A stretch of DNA of 62,192 nucleotides from Verrucomicrobiota bacterium (lineage in GTDB: Bacteria > Verrucomicrobiota > Verrucomicrobiia > Chthoniobacterales > JACTMZ01). The DNA lies in contig JAQBWH010000007.1 in NCBI GenBank assembly GCA_027624625.1, forward strand, positions 1 to 62,192, in the 5' to 3' direction. Of the stretch, positions 7,622 through 16,088 are shown piece by piece (position 1 is the stretch's first letter; every line of letters begins with the position of its first letter). A model generated the notes under the pieces. It made no database searches. It saw nothing but the letters and a program-made list of their open reading frames with translations, and was not told where the DNA came from. The translations under genes were made by a program, and so were the position numbers.

Positions 7622-8839
7622 TCAGAACGTGTGGATGAAAAGCCCGGAGCGAAGCTTCGGCTCGAACCAGGTACTTTTTGGTGGCATGATCTGACCGGCA
7701 TCGGCGATGTCCATCAGTTGGCGCATGGTCACCGCATGCATTGAAAAGGCGACAGACGCGCGCTTCGCGTCGACTTGCGCCCGCAAATAATCCGTGCCGC
7801 GGATGCCGCCGACGAAATCGATCCTTTTGCTCGTACGTGGGTCGTCGATGCCGAGGATGGGAGCAAGGATGGTGTCCTGCAGCAGGCTGACATCAAGGCG
7901 GGAGACCGGGTCTGTATCGGCTGGAAGATCGAGGGCCAAGCCGAGCCAATGGCCGCCAAGATACATCGAAACCTGACCGGGGCTGGCCGGCGCCGGCGCC
8001 GCTGAGGGTGACAAGCTGCAGGCGTGACCCACCCGAACGAGGAATTCCTCGGGATGCAGTCCGTTGAAGTCGGTGATCAGGCGGTTGTAAGGCAGGATTT
8101 GCAACTGCTCTTGCGGAAACATCACGGCGGGGAACCAGTTGTAGTCTTCCTCACCAGTGTGGTGCGGATTAGCCTCACGCTTGGCCACGCCGACCCGCGC
8201 CGCGCCGGCCGAGCGGTGGTGTCCGTCGGCAATGTAGGAATGCGGCACTGAAGCGAACTCCGCGGTGACCGCCGCCGTGTCGGGCATGCGCCAGAGGGTG
8301 TGTTGCACGCCGTCGGGTGCGGTGAAATCAAAAAGCGGGAGCCTTTCCGCCGCAGCTTGCATCAGGGTGGTTATTTCCGGAGTCGGCTCGAAAGCGAGAA
8401 AGACCGGCTCGATATGGGCGGAGAGCGCCGTGTTGAGTCGTACCCGGTCATCCTCCTTGTCCGGTCGCGTCTTCTCGTGTTTCTTGATCAATCCCGCCGC
8501 GTAATCGTCGGCATGGCAGACTGCGGTGATTCCGGTCTGGGCATGGCCGTCCATAATTTGGCGGTAAAGGTAAATTTGAGGAGCGTCTTCGCGCACCAGT
8601 TCGCCATCCTTCTGCAGTTGTTCGAAATTGCGCCTCGCCTGCTCGTAGACATCTTGGCCGTAGGGGTTAATTCCTTCCGGCAAAGTGGCCTCGGACCTTA
8701 CAACCCGGAGGAAACTGTGCGGTTGGGTGGCGATGATTTGGCGCGCCTCTGCCGTGTCGAGGACGTCATAAGGAGGTGAAGCCAGTTCTGCCGCCAGATC
8801 GGCTCGCGGGATGAGTCCTTGGAAAGCACGGATACGCAT
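7622..8839 (-). CDS. DUF1015 family protein
   Basis: A 405-residue cytosolic protein of the DUF1015 family, which has ParB/Srx-like relatives. The N-terminus MRIRAFQGLIPRADLAAELASPPYDVL is the usual family start, and ATG 8839 was chosen for it. Later family hallmarks are the long QIYLYRQ segment, KHEKTRPDKEDDR near residue 145, and YIADGHHRSAGA in the middle, a conserved His-rich motif that looks catalytic. The biochemical role is not settled; in several phyla the gene sits near serine biosynthesis genes, but not here. It is convergent with the NlpC gene (24-base gap) and divergent from the next gene. Confidence 0.88.
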   Translation of the reverse strand: MRIRAFQGLIPRADLAAELASPPYDVLDTAEARQIIATQPHSFLRVVRSEATLPEGINPYGQDVYEQARRNFEQLQKDGELVREDAPQIYLYRQIMDGHAQTGITAVCHADDYAAGLIKKHEKTRPDKEDDRVRLNTALSAHIEPVFLAFEPTPEITTLMQAAAERLPLFDFTAPDGVQHTLWRMPDTAAVTAEFASVPHSYIADGHHRSAGAARVGVAKREANPHHTGEEDYNWFPAVMFPQEQLQILPYNRLITDFNGLHPEEFLVRVGHACSLSPSAAPAPASPGQVSMYLGGHWLGLALDLPADTDPVSRLDVSLLQDTILAPILGIDDPRTSKRIDFVGGIRGTDYLRAQVDAKRASVAFSMHAVTMRQLMDIADAGQIMPPKSTWFEPKLRSGLFIHTF

Positions 8840-8872
8840 GTGACCGCACACCGGACCAAAAGCGGGGCATTG

Positions 8873-9421
8873 ATGCAAACGGAATATTTTGCCCGCGACC
8901 CTCTGGCATGGCAGATTCAACCTGTGACTGGAATGATCGTGCGGACCGTAGGGTTGGTGCTTTGCGCGGCATCCTGGTGGTGGCTCGGTGCGAAGGGTCA
9001 GGAGAGTGGATCTTCTGGCGGGATACCCATGATTTTGGCCGCCCACGCGGTGCTTATCGTTGCCGCGATTTTTCTGGCCAAACCACTGGCCGGTGTCCTC
9101 GGCGATTGGGCCTCCGGGTTATTCATGCCCGGCGCCCGGCATTCATGCCCGCAACCGATGTATAGCATCCCGGAAGGGCGCATGATGGCGGAAGACTACT
9201 CCGGAGCCCTCGAGGCCTACGCAGCCCTGGCCGCCGAGCATCCGGGGGAAATTGCCCCGCATTTGCGCATGATGGAAATTTGGCTCCGCGTTTACCAAGA
9301 TGCGGATTCAGCCCGGACCGTCCGGGATAATGCCCTGCTTTCGATCAAGGGGAGGCGCAACAAGGAAAGATTCCGCGCGGCGGCACAGGTTATTTTGGCC
9401 GAGGTCGGGGTGGAGACCTGA
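8873..9421 (+). CDS. Hypothetical two-TM protein with TPR-like cytosolic domain
   Basis: A protein of up to 182 residues with two hydrophobic helices near the N-terminus (IVRTVGLVLCAASWWWLGA and MILAAHAVLIVAAIFLA). A helical soluble part follows (MMAEDYSGALEAYAALAAEHPGE) that resembles a single TPR-like repeat. The start is uncertain: ATG 8873 gives 182 residues, while ATG 8933 gives 162 and leaves more room for promoters between the divergent genes. An 11-base direct repeat (ATTCATGCCCG at 9125-9135 approximately, and again about 19 bases later) lies inside the gene. Function unknown. Confidence 0.6.
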   Translation: MQTEYFARDPLAWQIQPVTGMIVRTVGLVLCAASWWWLGAKGQESGSSGGIPMILAAHAVLIVAAIFLAKPLAGVLGDWASGLFMPGARHSCPQPMYSIPEGRMMAEDYSGALEAYAALAAEHPGEIAPHLRMMEIWLRVYQDADSARTVRDNALLSIKGRRNKERFRAAAQVILAEVGVET

Positions 9422-9467
9422 CTGATTCAGGTTGGCCGAAAGGTCGGGGGATGGTTTATTGGGACCC

Positions 9468-9815
9468 ATGCACATTCACTTGAGCCCTCGTCACCTCGTG
9501 CTCACTGGTGCGATCAATTCCTATGTGGTGAACAAGTTGGCGCATCTTGACAACCAGTCGGAACAGGTCATTGCGGCCCACATCGTCCTCATGCATGACG
9601 AGTCGAAAAAGAAGAGTAACTACGTGGTCAAAATCCACCTCGCCGTTCCCGGGCCCGACCTGCATGCCGAGGACCGTGAATCCGACCTTTATGCGGCCAT
9701 CGACCTGGTCATGGATAAACTTTCCCGCCAACTCCGCAAGCGCAAGACGCGCCTGTTTTCGTCGAAAAAACACAAGACGCAATTGGCGGCCGAGCGTCGT
9801 AAGCGTGGAGCCTGA
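9468..9815 (+). CDS. hpf: Ribosome hibernation promoting factor (HPF/RaiA, short form)
   Basis: A 115-residue ribosome-associated factor that binds the 30S decoding region and silences idle ribosomes in stationary phase. The start is ATG 9468 (MHIHLSPRHLVLT), the usual family beginning; longer frames add an unrelated N-terminus. The beta-alpha-beta-beta-beta-alpha fold is seen in VKIHLAVPGPDLHAEDRESDLYAAIDLVMDKLSRQLRKRK. The tail is Lys/Arg-rich (KTRLFSSKKHKTQLAAERRKRG), which helps rRNA binding. It lacks the C-terminal dimerisation domain of long HPF, so it resembles the short E. coli type. It lies 8 bases before scpA. Confidence 0.92.
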   Translation: MHIHLSPRHLVLTGAINSYVVNKLAHLDNQSEQVIAAHIVLMHDESKKKSNYVVKIHLAVPGPDLHAEDRESDLYAAIDLVMDKLSRQLRKRKTRLFSSKKHKTQLAAERRKRGA

Positions 9816-9823
9816 ACACGGCC

Positions 9824-10624
9824 GTGGCCGACGCGGCATACAAGGTCAAACTCGATGTTTTCGAGGGGCCGCTCGACCTCCTGCTCTACCTCGTGCGCAA
9901 GGACGAGGTGGATATCTATGATATCGAAATCGGACGTATCACCCGGCAATATCTTGAATATCTCGGGGAAATGGAATCGGTCGATGTCGAGATCGGGGGC
10001 GAATTTATCGTCATGGCGGCCAACCTCCTTTACATCAAAAGCCGCACCCTGCTGCCGGTCGACCTGCAGGGTCCGGGCGAAGAGGAGGGCGAGGATGAGG
10101 ATCCGCGCTGGGAACTGATCAGGCAGCTCATTGAATACAAAAAATTCAAGGAGGCGGCTGGTGATTTGCGTGCCCGCGAGGAATTTGCGGCCAAGCTGTT
10201 TGGTCGTACCCCCTCGGCGCCCGTGGTCGATGGAGGCGCGACCTTGCTGGCTGGCGAGGTCGGCACACTCGACCTCATCGCTGCTTTTCAGCGGGTGCTG
10301 GCGCGCCTCGAAAAACAAAAAGGTGAGGCGCGGGAAATCGAGGTCGACCGGTTCACGGTCTCGGAAAAAATCGAGTATGTTCTAAAAATCTTGCCGGAGA
10401 AGGAGGGGCTGAAATTCGAGGAACTTTTCGCCGGGCAGACCACGCGCAACGAGGTGGTGGCCACTTTTCTCGCTTTACTCGAGTTGGTGCGCCTCCGCCA
10501 TGTCCATGTCGAGCAGGAGGGGCCGTTCGGGGAGATCATGCTGCGGCGGCGGGGTCTGGCCGTGGTGCCGGAGGAGGATTCGGCGGATTTGCCAGGCTTC
10601 ACCGGACCGGGTGGCAACCAATGA
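9824..10624 (+). CDS. scpA: Segregation and condensation protein A
   Basis: The kleisin subunit of the Smc-ScpAB condensin, which organises and segregates the chromosome. It has 266 residues and starts with GTG 9824. The conserved N-terminus VFEGPLDLLLYLVRKDEVDIYDI (residues about 12-34) binds the Smc neck, and FIVMAANLLYIKSRTLLP follows. The C-terminal winged helix (FEELFAGQTTRNEVVATFLALLELVRL) contacts the Smc head. The stop codon overlaps scpB (ATGA at 10621), so the two are translationally coupled. The smc gene is not in the window. Confidence 0.96.
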   Translation: MADAAYKVKLDVFEGPLDLLLYLVRKDEVDIYDIEIGRITRQYLEYLGEMESVDVEIGGEFIVMAANLLYIKSRTLLPVDLQGPGEEEGEDEDPRWELIRQLIEYKKFKEAAGDLRAREEFAAKLFGRTPSAPVVDGGATLLAGEVGTLDLIAAFQRVLARLEKQKGEAREIEVDRFTVSEKIEYVLKILPEKEGLKFEELFAGQTTRNEVVATFLALLELVRLRHVHVEQEGPFGEIMLRRRGLAVVPEEDSADLPGFTGPGGNQ

Positions 10625-11376
10625 ATGCCCCGGATTTTTTCGGTGTTGATGCGCCGCGACAAATGGCAAATCCTTCCCAACCCCCTTTTATGACCCCGCT
10701 TTTCCGTGTCCTCGAAGCTCTGCTCTTTGCCTCCGACAAACCAATGAGCCCGGCGGAGTGTGTCAAGCATCTGAAGGGAGCAGCGGACGCCGCACCGGAG
10801 AATACCGAAGCCGTGGGTCTGGCCAAGTGCCGGCCGGATGAAGTGGCTTCCGCTTTGGTTGGGTTGGCTTCGGCTTACGAAGAGGAGCAGCGCGGGTTCC
10901 GCCTCATCGAGAGTGGTGCCGGTTGGAAGGTGGTCACCGCGCCCGACGCGGCACCTTGGGTCCGGCAGCTTTTCCCGGAGAACCGTCCGTCCCGCCTGAG
11001 TCCTTCAGCACTCGAAACCCTTGCCATTGTCGCCTACCGGCAACCCATCATGAGGGCGGACCTTGAGGCGGTGCGCGGGGTGAACGTGGATGGAGTGATG
11101 CAGACCTTGCTTGAGCGAGGAGTCATCCGTATTGCCGGGCGCGCCGATGTTCCGGGGCGCCCTTTGCTCTATGGCACGACGGAGTTTTTTCTCGAGCATT
11201 TTGCCTTGCGCTCGCTCGAAGAATTGCCCAACTGTGCGGAATTGCGCCGGGTCGAACTTCCGGTCGCTGTCCGGCCCGAGGACCAACCGGTTCTCCCCTT
11301 GGATCAAGTCCCCGGGAGTAATGCCACGGAGGCTGTTTCCCCTTTCGAAACCGCACCGGCCGAGGAGGCCTTATGA
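10621..11376 (+). CDS. scpB: Segregation and condensation protein B
   Basis: The dimeric winged-helix partner of ScpA in the condensin complex. It has 251 residues. A Met-rich start leaves two possible initiators: ATG 10621 overlaps the scpA stop, and a second ATG lies near residue 24 (MTPLFRVLEALLFASDKPMS), where the conserved domain begins. The hallmarks are ALLFASDKP, the LSPSALETLAIVAYRQPIMRADLEAVRGVNVDGV core and RPLLYGTTEFFLEHFAL. The C-terminal 40 residues are acidic and Pro-rich and not conserved. The stop overlaps the pheA start (11373), so scpA-scpB-pheA form one coupled operon. Confidence 0.95.
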   Translation: MNAPDFFGVDAPRQMANPSQPPFMTPLFRVLEALLFASDKPMSPAECVKHLKGAADAAPENTEAVGLAKCRPDEVASALVGLASAYEEEQRGFRLIESGAGWKVVTAPDAAPWVRQLFPENRPSRLSPSALETLAIVAYRQPIMRADLEAVRGVNVDGVMQTLLERGVIRIAGRADVPGRPLLYGTTEFFLEHFALRSLEELPNCAELRRVELPVAVRPEDQPVLPLDQVPGSNATEAVSPFETAPAEEAL

Positions 11377-12440
11377 CATTGGAGCAATTGCGAGCCGCCA
11401 TCGACGGCGTCGACGACCGCATTATCGGGCTTTTGGGCGAACGGGCTTCTTTGGTCGAGGAGGTCGGCCGGGTCAAAGAAAAGAGCGGCGACTCCTACTA
11501 TGCCCCGGAGCGCGAGGAGAACCTTTTGCGCCGCTTGGTCGCAACCAACACGAGCCGCCTGCCGGAAGCGGGTTTGCGCGCCATTTACCGCGAAATCCTT
11601 TCCTCTATGCGGGCACTCGAGCAAACAATCAAAGTGGCTTACCTCGGACCGCGGACGACGTTCAGTCACCAGGCGGCAGCTCGCCACTTTGGCAGTGCGG
11701 TCGAATTATGTCCTGAGCGCACTATCGGGGAGGTTTTCGAAGCAGTGGAACGCGGACGGGCCCACTATGGCGTGGTGCCGATCGAAAATTCCCAGGAGGG
11801 TTCGGTCAATGCCACCCTCGACCGTTTCATCGAGAGCGATGCCCGGATTTGCGCCCAGGTTTTTCTGCCGGTTGAACTGAACTTGCTCGGGAACGGACCC
11901 TTGGCCAAGGTGCGCAAGGTCTATTCTCATCCTCAGCCGTTCGGCCAATGCCGGCGCTGGTTGGCGGAATATTTGCCGGCGGCCGAATGTGTCGAGGTCT
12001 CCAGCACGGCGCGAGCCGCGGAGCTGGCGGCAACCGAGGAAGGCGCGGCGGCGCTGGCCAGTGGTATGGCGGGTGAAGAATTCAATTTGCCCGTGCTTGC
12101 CCCTTCAATTCAGGATGCCTCCGGCAATGTGACGCGGTTTTTTGTCATCGGACGAAAACCAGCACCTCCGTCGGGCTGCGACAAAACCTCGGTCATGTTC
12201 GCGGTGAAGGACCAACCCGGCGCCTTGGCCAAAGCTCTCGCGCCGTTTGAGAAAGCGGGTATCAGCCTAACCCGGATCGAAAGCCGTCCATCCAAGCGTC
12301 AGGCCTGGGAATATTACTTTTTTGTCGATCTGGCCGGCCACGCCGGTGGAGCCGAACTGGCCGCGGCCCTGGTGGAGCTTTCTCGGGTTTGTGCTTTCAC
12401 GCGGATCCTCGGCAGCTACCCCGATACACCGGCATCCTGA
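11373..12440 (+). CDS. pheA: Bifunctional chorismate mutase/prephenate dehydratase (P-protein)
   Basis: Converts chorismate to prephenate and then phenylpyruvate in phenylalanine biosynthesis. It has 355 residues in three parts. Chorismate mutase AroQ helices cover 1-85 (LRAAIDGVDDRIIGLLGERASLVEEV, with PEREENLLRRL). Prephenate dehydratase covers about 88-265 (VAYLGPRTTFSHQAA, VVPIENSQEGSVNATLD, and NVTRFFVIG with the catalytic Thr-Arg). A C-terminal ACT domain at about 275-345 (GALAKALAPFEKAGISLTRIESRP) is the usual Phe feedback site. It overlaps scpB by four bases. No trp or phe leader peptide is visible, so control is most likely allosteric. Confidence 0.96.
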   Translation: MTLEQLRAAIDGVDDRIIGLLGERASLVEEVGRVKEKSGDSYYAPEREENLLRRLVATNTSRLPEAGLRAIYREILSSMRALEQTIKVAYLGPRTTFSHQAAARHFGSAVELCPERTIGEVFEAVERGRAHYGVVPIENSQEGSVNATLDRFIESDARICAQVFLPVELNLLGNGPLAKVRKVYSHPQPFGQCRRWLAEYLPAAECVEVSSTARAAELAATEEGAAALASGMAGEEFNLPVLAPSIQDASGNVTRFFVIGRKPAPPSGCDKTSVMFAVKDQPGALAKALAPFEKAGISLTRIESRPSKRQAWEYYFFVDLAGHAGGAELAAALVELSRVCAFTRILGSYPDTPAS

Positions 12441-12487
12441 GATGCATTGCACCGCGATTCCGGAACTGGTATACTAAAGGGTCAGCC

Positions 12488-13987
12488 GTGAAGACCGAAA
12501 AAGACCTCCCCCTCGCCAAGCGAAACGCCTACCTCAAGGCTTTGAGTGCCTTGGAGCTTGGCAACCACGGATTGGTTTTGTCGATGCTCGGACCCTTGGT
12601 GGCTGATGAACCGGAATTTCTGGCCGGACGCAAACTGTTGCGCGAGGCGCAGGTCATGCGATCGAAAGGGAAGTCCAGTTTCCTCGGGCTTTCCGGCGGC
12701 GGGCTTTCGCTGGGGCGCGGCAAAGTGAAAAAACTGATCGAATCCGGCGACTTCCGGGCGGCCCTCGCCGAGGCGGAGAAGGGGTTGGAATCCGATCCGA
12801 TGGGGTCCCAACCCAACCGCGAGTTGCACGATGCGGCCGAAGCGGCGGCGGCGGCCGCCCGCGTGGAAATGGCCTCGCGGCAGGCCGAATTCGACACCTC
12901 GCCCGAGGAGGGCAAGGAAAATGCCGCCCGCCACTTGGACACCACCCGGGAAAGGGTCCGGGTGTTCGAGACCATTGCCCGTTTTGCCCTCGAGACCATC
13001 GCTCTGGATCCGAAAAATATCAAGGTGCGGCACGACCTCGGCGAATACCTCATGCGCATTGAGGAATACGATGAGGCAACGAAAACGTATGAGGAAATCC
13101 AGCGCCGCAACCCCATGGACCTCGAGGCGCGGGATAAAGCGAAAGAAGCCGCGGCCCGGCGCTCCATGCAGCGCGGGAAACTAGGCACCTCCACTTTTGC
13201 CGAACTAGTCAAACAGCGCCAGCAGGGCGGGGCGGAGGAAAAAGTTGTCACCGCGGGTGAATCCGCCGAGGACCTGGCCCGCGTGGTCTACGAGGCTCAC
13301 GAGGCCGGCAATCCCAACCGCGAGGCCGCGCGCAAGCTGGCCGATCTTCATTACGCCGAGGAAGACTACGACCAAGCGCTGGAGTATTACCGTTACCTTT
13401 CCGCTTTGGCCAATGACACGGATCCCGGCTTGCTTCGCAAGATCAGCGACACCGAGGTGCGCAAGATTTCCAACGCGATTGCGGTCAAAGACAAAGAGTT
13501 GGCCGCGATGGCCCCGGACAGCCCGGAAGCCGGGGCTCTGCGCGCGGAACTCGATGAACTGCGGCGCGGCAAGGCCGAACAAATGCTGGGCGAAGCCCGC
13601 AAGCGCGTCGAACGCAATCCGGCCGACTTGCAATACCGTTTCGAGTTGGGTGAGCAGATGGTGTTGGCCGGTCATTACAAAGAGGCCATTCCTGAATTGC
13701 AAAAAGCACGCAGCAACCCGAACACCCGCACCAAAGCGCTCAACATGCTCGGCAAGTGCTACACCGAGCGCAACATGCTCGATCTGGCGGCCAAGACCCT
13801 GACCGACGCGGCGTCCGAGATTCCCGGCATGGACGGGACCAAGAAGGACATTCTCTACAATCTTGGCCTGGTCTATGAGCGGATGGGTGATGCCGGGAAA
13901 TCCCTCGATTGTATGAAGGAGATTTACGAAGTCGATTACGGCTACCTCGACGTGGCCGCGCGGGTGGAATCCTCGTATTCGGCGTGA
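12488..13987 (+). CDS. TPR-repeat protein
   Basis: A 499-residue cytosolic protein with no signal peptide. I chose GTG 12488 (VKTEKDLPLAKRNAYLKAL), which has a purine-rich AAAGGG about 7 bases upstream; the longer ATG frame overlaps pheA out of frame. Tetratricopeptide repeats occur at about 190-235 (HDLGEYLMRIEEYDEATKTYEEI), 290-330 (KLADLHYAEEDYDQALEYYRYL) and 390-490 (YRFELGEQMVLAGHYKEAI and following). An Ala/Arg-rich coiled coil lies at about 110-170. Probably a scaffold protein of a type common in PVC bacteria. The function is unknown. Confidence 0.88.
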   Translation: MKTEKDLPLAKRNAYLKALSALELGNHGLVLSMLGPLVADEPEFLAGRKLLREAQVMRSKGKSSFLGLSGGGLSLGRGKVKKLIESGDFRAALAEAEKGLESDPMGSQPNRELHDAAEAAAAAARVEMASRQAEFDTSPEEGKENAARHLDTTRERVRVFETIARFALETIALDPKNIKVRHDLGEYLMRIEEYDEATKTYEEIQRRNPMDLEARDKAKEAAARRSMQRGKLGTSTFAELVKQRQQGGAEEKVVTAGESAEDLARVVYEAHEAGNPNREAARKLADLHYAEEDYDQALEYYRYLSALANDTDPGLLRKISDTEVRKISNAIAVKDKELAAMAPDSPEAGALRAELDELRRGKAEQMLGEARKRVERNPADLQYRFELGEQMVLAGHYKEAIPELQKARSNPNTRTKALNMLGKCYTERNMLDLAAKTLTDAASEIPGMDGTKKDILYNLGLVYERMGDAGKSLDCMKEIYEVDYGYLDVAARVESSYSA

Positions 13988-14084
13988 GGTTGGCCCCATC
14001 GGGCCGTGGCTTTCCTTTGCCGCGCCGGAGCAATGTTCTCGCTGCCCCTGAGAACCTGGATGGCCGCGTGGTGTTCCCCCGCCG

Positions 14085-15473
14085 CTACGAAGCCGGGGGT
14101 TTCGCCACCAAGTCGTAGACTTGTGCACCGCTCACGGTGACCTCGGCAAACTCGCCGACCGGCAAAGGAGATTCGAGGAGCACACGGCAGTCGACGTCCG
14201 GGGCGTCGTGTTCACTGCGGGCGACCTGAGGCTGCTCGACGAGCACTTTGATCGTGCGTCCTTGCTGACCCGCCGCAAATTCACGGGCGATCTTTTGCTG
14301 GAGTTTCATGGCCCGGGCGTGGCGTTTGTTTTTCAGCGACCCGGGGATTTGTCCATCCATCTTGGCCGCGCGGGAACCTTCTTCCTGCGAATATTTGAAC
14401 ACGCCCAACCGTTCGAAGCGGACGCGGTTGATAAAATCCAGCAGGGACTCGAAATGTTCGTCGTTTTCGCCGGGGAAACCGGTGATGAAGGTGGTGCGGA
14501 TGGCGAGACCGGGAATACCTTCGCGCATCCGGATGATGAGGTCCTCGATGTGTTGCCGTGAGGTTTCGCGACGCATAAGTTTGAGCATGTCCTCATGGAT
14601 GTGCTGCAGCGGCATATCGACGTAGCGGGCGACTTTGCGGCTCCGGGCAATCGTGGCGATAAGTTCGTTACTCCAATGTGCGGGGTGGGTGTAAAGCAGA
14701 CGAATCCAAAAATCGCCTTCGATCTGATCTAACTCCTCGAGAAGACGGCAAAGAGTCGGTCCGCGGGAAGAATCGACCGGTTGGCGGGGTCCCGCTTTCT
14801 GCTCCCAGAGATCCATCCCGAAGTAAGTGGTGTCCTGGCTGATCAGGTTGAGTTCCTTGACCCCTTGTTGGACCAGTTGGCGCGCTTCCGCCACGACCGA
14901 CCCGATGGTCCGGCTGCGGTGGCGTCCGCGCATTTGCGGGATGACGCAAAAGCTGCACGGATGGTTGCAGCCTTCGGCGATCTTCAGGTAGGCCGTGTGG
15001 CGGGGGGTGAGTTGGAAGCGCGGGGTGTCGTAATCGGGAATGTAGCGTGATTTACGCGTGACCAAGTCGAGCGGACCGTCCGCTCCGGCCGCCGGCCGCT
15101 CGAGCACCTCGCGGACGATACGGGGGAAATCGGCGATTTGGTCGAGCCCGATAAAAGCATCGACTTCGGGGATTTCGCGTTTGAGTTCCTCGTGGTAGCG
15201 CTGGGCGAGGCAACCACTCACGATGATTTTTTGGGCCGGTCGGGCGGACAACCGCCTCTGGTGCATTTCGAGGATGGTGTCGATCGATTCCTCTTTGGCT
15301 TGGTCGATGAAGCCGCAGGTGTTGACCACGAGCACATCGGCTTCGTCGGGTTCGCGGGTCAGGTCGAAATGATCTTTGGCGGCCCCGCCGAGCATGATCT
15401 CGGCATCAACCAGATTTTTGGCACAGCCGAGGCTGACCATACCAATCTTGGGGCGCGCCTTTGCCGTGGCCAT
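14085..15473 (-). CDS. rimO: Ribosomal protein S12 methylthiotransferase
   Basis: A radical-SAM enzyme that methylthiolates the conserved Asp of ribosomal protein S12. It has 462 residues. The N-terminal UPF0004 domain has three cluster cysteines in GCAKN, NTCGF and SGCLAQ. The radical-SAM motif CNHPCSFC (C-x3-C-x2-C) lies at about residue 170, followed by PQMRGRHRSR, typical for RimO rather than MiaB. A C-terminal TRAM domain (GRTIKVLVEQPQV and DVDCRVLLESP) binds the substrate. It is the last gene of a minus-strand ftsK-rodZ-like-rimO cluster (33-base gap to the previous gene). Confidence 0.96.
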   Translation of the reverse strand: MATAKARPKIGMVSLGCAKNLVDAEIMLGGAAKDHFDLTREPDEADVLVVNTCGFIDQAKEESIDTILEMHQRRLSARPAQKIIVSGCLAQRYHEELKREIPEVDAFIGLDQIADFPRIVREVLERPAAGADGPLDLVTRKSRYIPDYDTPRFQLTPRHTAYLKIAEGCNHPCSFCVIPQMRGRHRSRTIGSVVAEARQLVQQGVKELNLISQDTTYFGMDLWEQKAGPRQPVDSSRGPTLCRLLEELDQIEGDFWIRLLYTHPAHWSNELIATIARSRKVARYVDMPLQHIHEDMLKLMRRETSRQHIEDLIIRMREGIPGLAIRTTFITGFPGENDEHFESLLDFINRVRFERLGVFKYSQEEGSRAAKMDGQIPGSLKNKRHARAMKLQQKIAREFAAGQQGRTIKVLVEQPQVARSEHDAPDVDCRVLLESPLPVGEFAEVTVSGAQVYDLVAKPPAS

Positions 15474-15506
15474 GCGAATAATTGTGACCCACCGGGGAAC
15501 GGTCGA

Positions 15507-16082
15507 TCAGGGCGCGGAGGATTCATCCACGGCCGGCGCCGGGGTGAGGGTCAAATAGAGGGCATTGTTCAGATTGACGCCCTCAATGGGCTGGACGGGT
15601 GAATTAGGCGCGGCAGTTTCCGTCACCATCGGTGCTGGCGAACGCTCGGGCCGGTCTTCGAAGTTGAGCCGAGAAAGCTTTGCGTTGAGCGACCAAAGGC
15701 CGGTGGTGAGGATGAGTAAGGCTGTGAGGGCCAGCACTGTGCCGGGTCCGATCACCCGCCGTTTTTTTGGCTCGGGTGCGCCGCGCGTGGCGTCGCTGTA
15801 GGCCAACTCCACGCAGCCGTCGACGGGTGACAAGGCAAAGTCTCCAGGCTGGCGAGGGCCGCGGCTTTTGACCACCGGAACCTCGAGGTATCGCGCATAC
15901 ATGCGCAAAGAAAGCCGGTGGTAGACTTCCGGCAAATTATCGACCGAATCATTTTCCTCAAGCTGGCGCAAAATATCGGCGCGCAAGCAGGTGTCCTTCG
16001 CCGCTTGCTCGAGGCTGATACCTTTGGCCTCTCGCGATATTTTGAGCTCTTGGCCGGGATGAGGGTTCATCGATATTTTCAC
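15507..16082 (-). CDS. RodZ-like helix-turn-helix membrane protein
   Basis: A 191-residue single-pass membrane protein. Residues about 8-72 form the RodZ-type HTH domain (GQELKISREAKGISLEQAA; then the YARYLEVP end), which in RodZ binds MreB rather than DNA. A TM helix lies at about 112-132 (TVLALTALLILTTGLWSL), followed by a short periplasmic tail. It lacks the C-terminal beta domain of full RodZ. It sits 6 bases after ftsK and 33 before rimO, an order also met as ymfM-type genes in other phyla. The start could be ATG 16082 or the ATG four codons later. A role in cell shape or division is plausible. Confidence 0.82.
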   Translation of the reverse strand: MKISMNPHPGQELKISREAKGISLEQAAKDTCLRADILRQLEENDSVDNLPEVYHRLSLRMYARYLEVPVVKSRGPRQPGDFALSPVDGCVELAYSDATRGAPEPKKRRVIGPGTVLALTALLILTTGLWSLNAKLSRLNFEDRPERSPAPMVTETAAPNSPVQPIEGVNLNNALYLTLTPAPAVDESSAP

Positions 16083-16088
16083 TATGCA

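Noticed and set aside
13992..14012. Hairpin GGCCC-CATC-GGGCC followed by a partly T-rich stretch
   Set aside because: Only a five-base stem and a poor T-run between two convergent genes; too weak to call a terminator.
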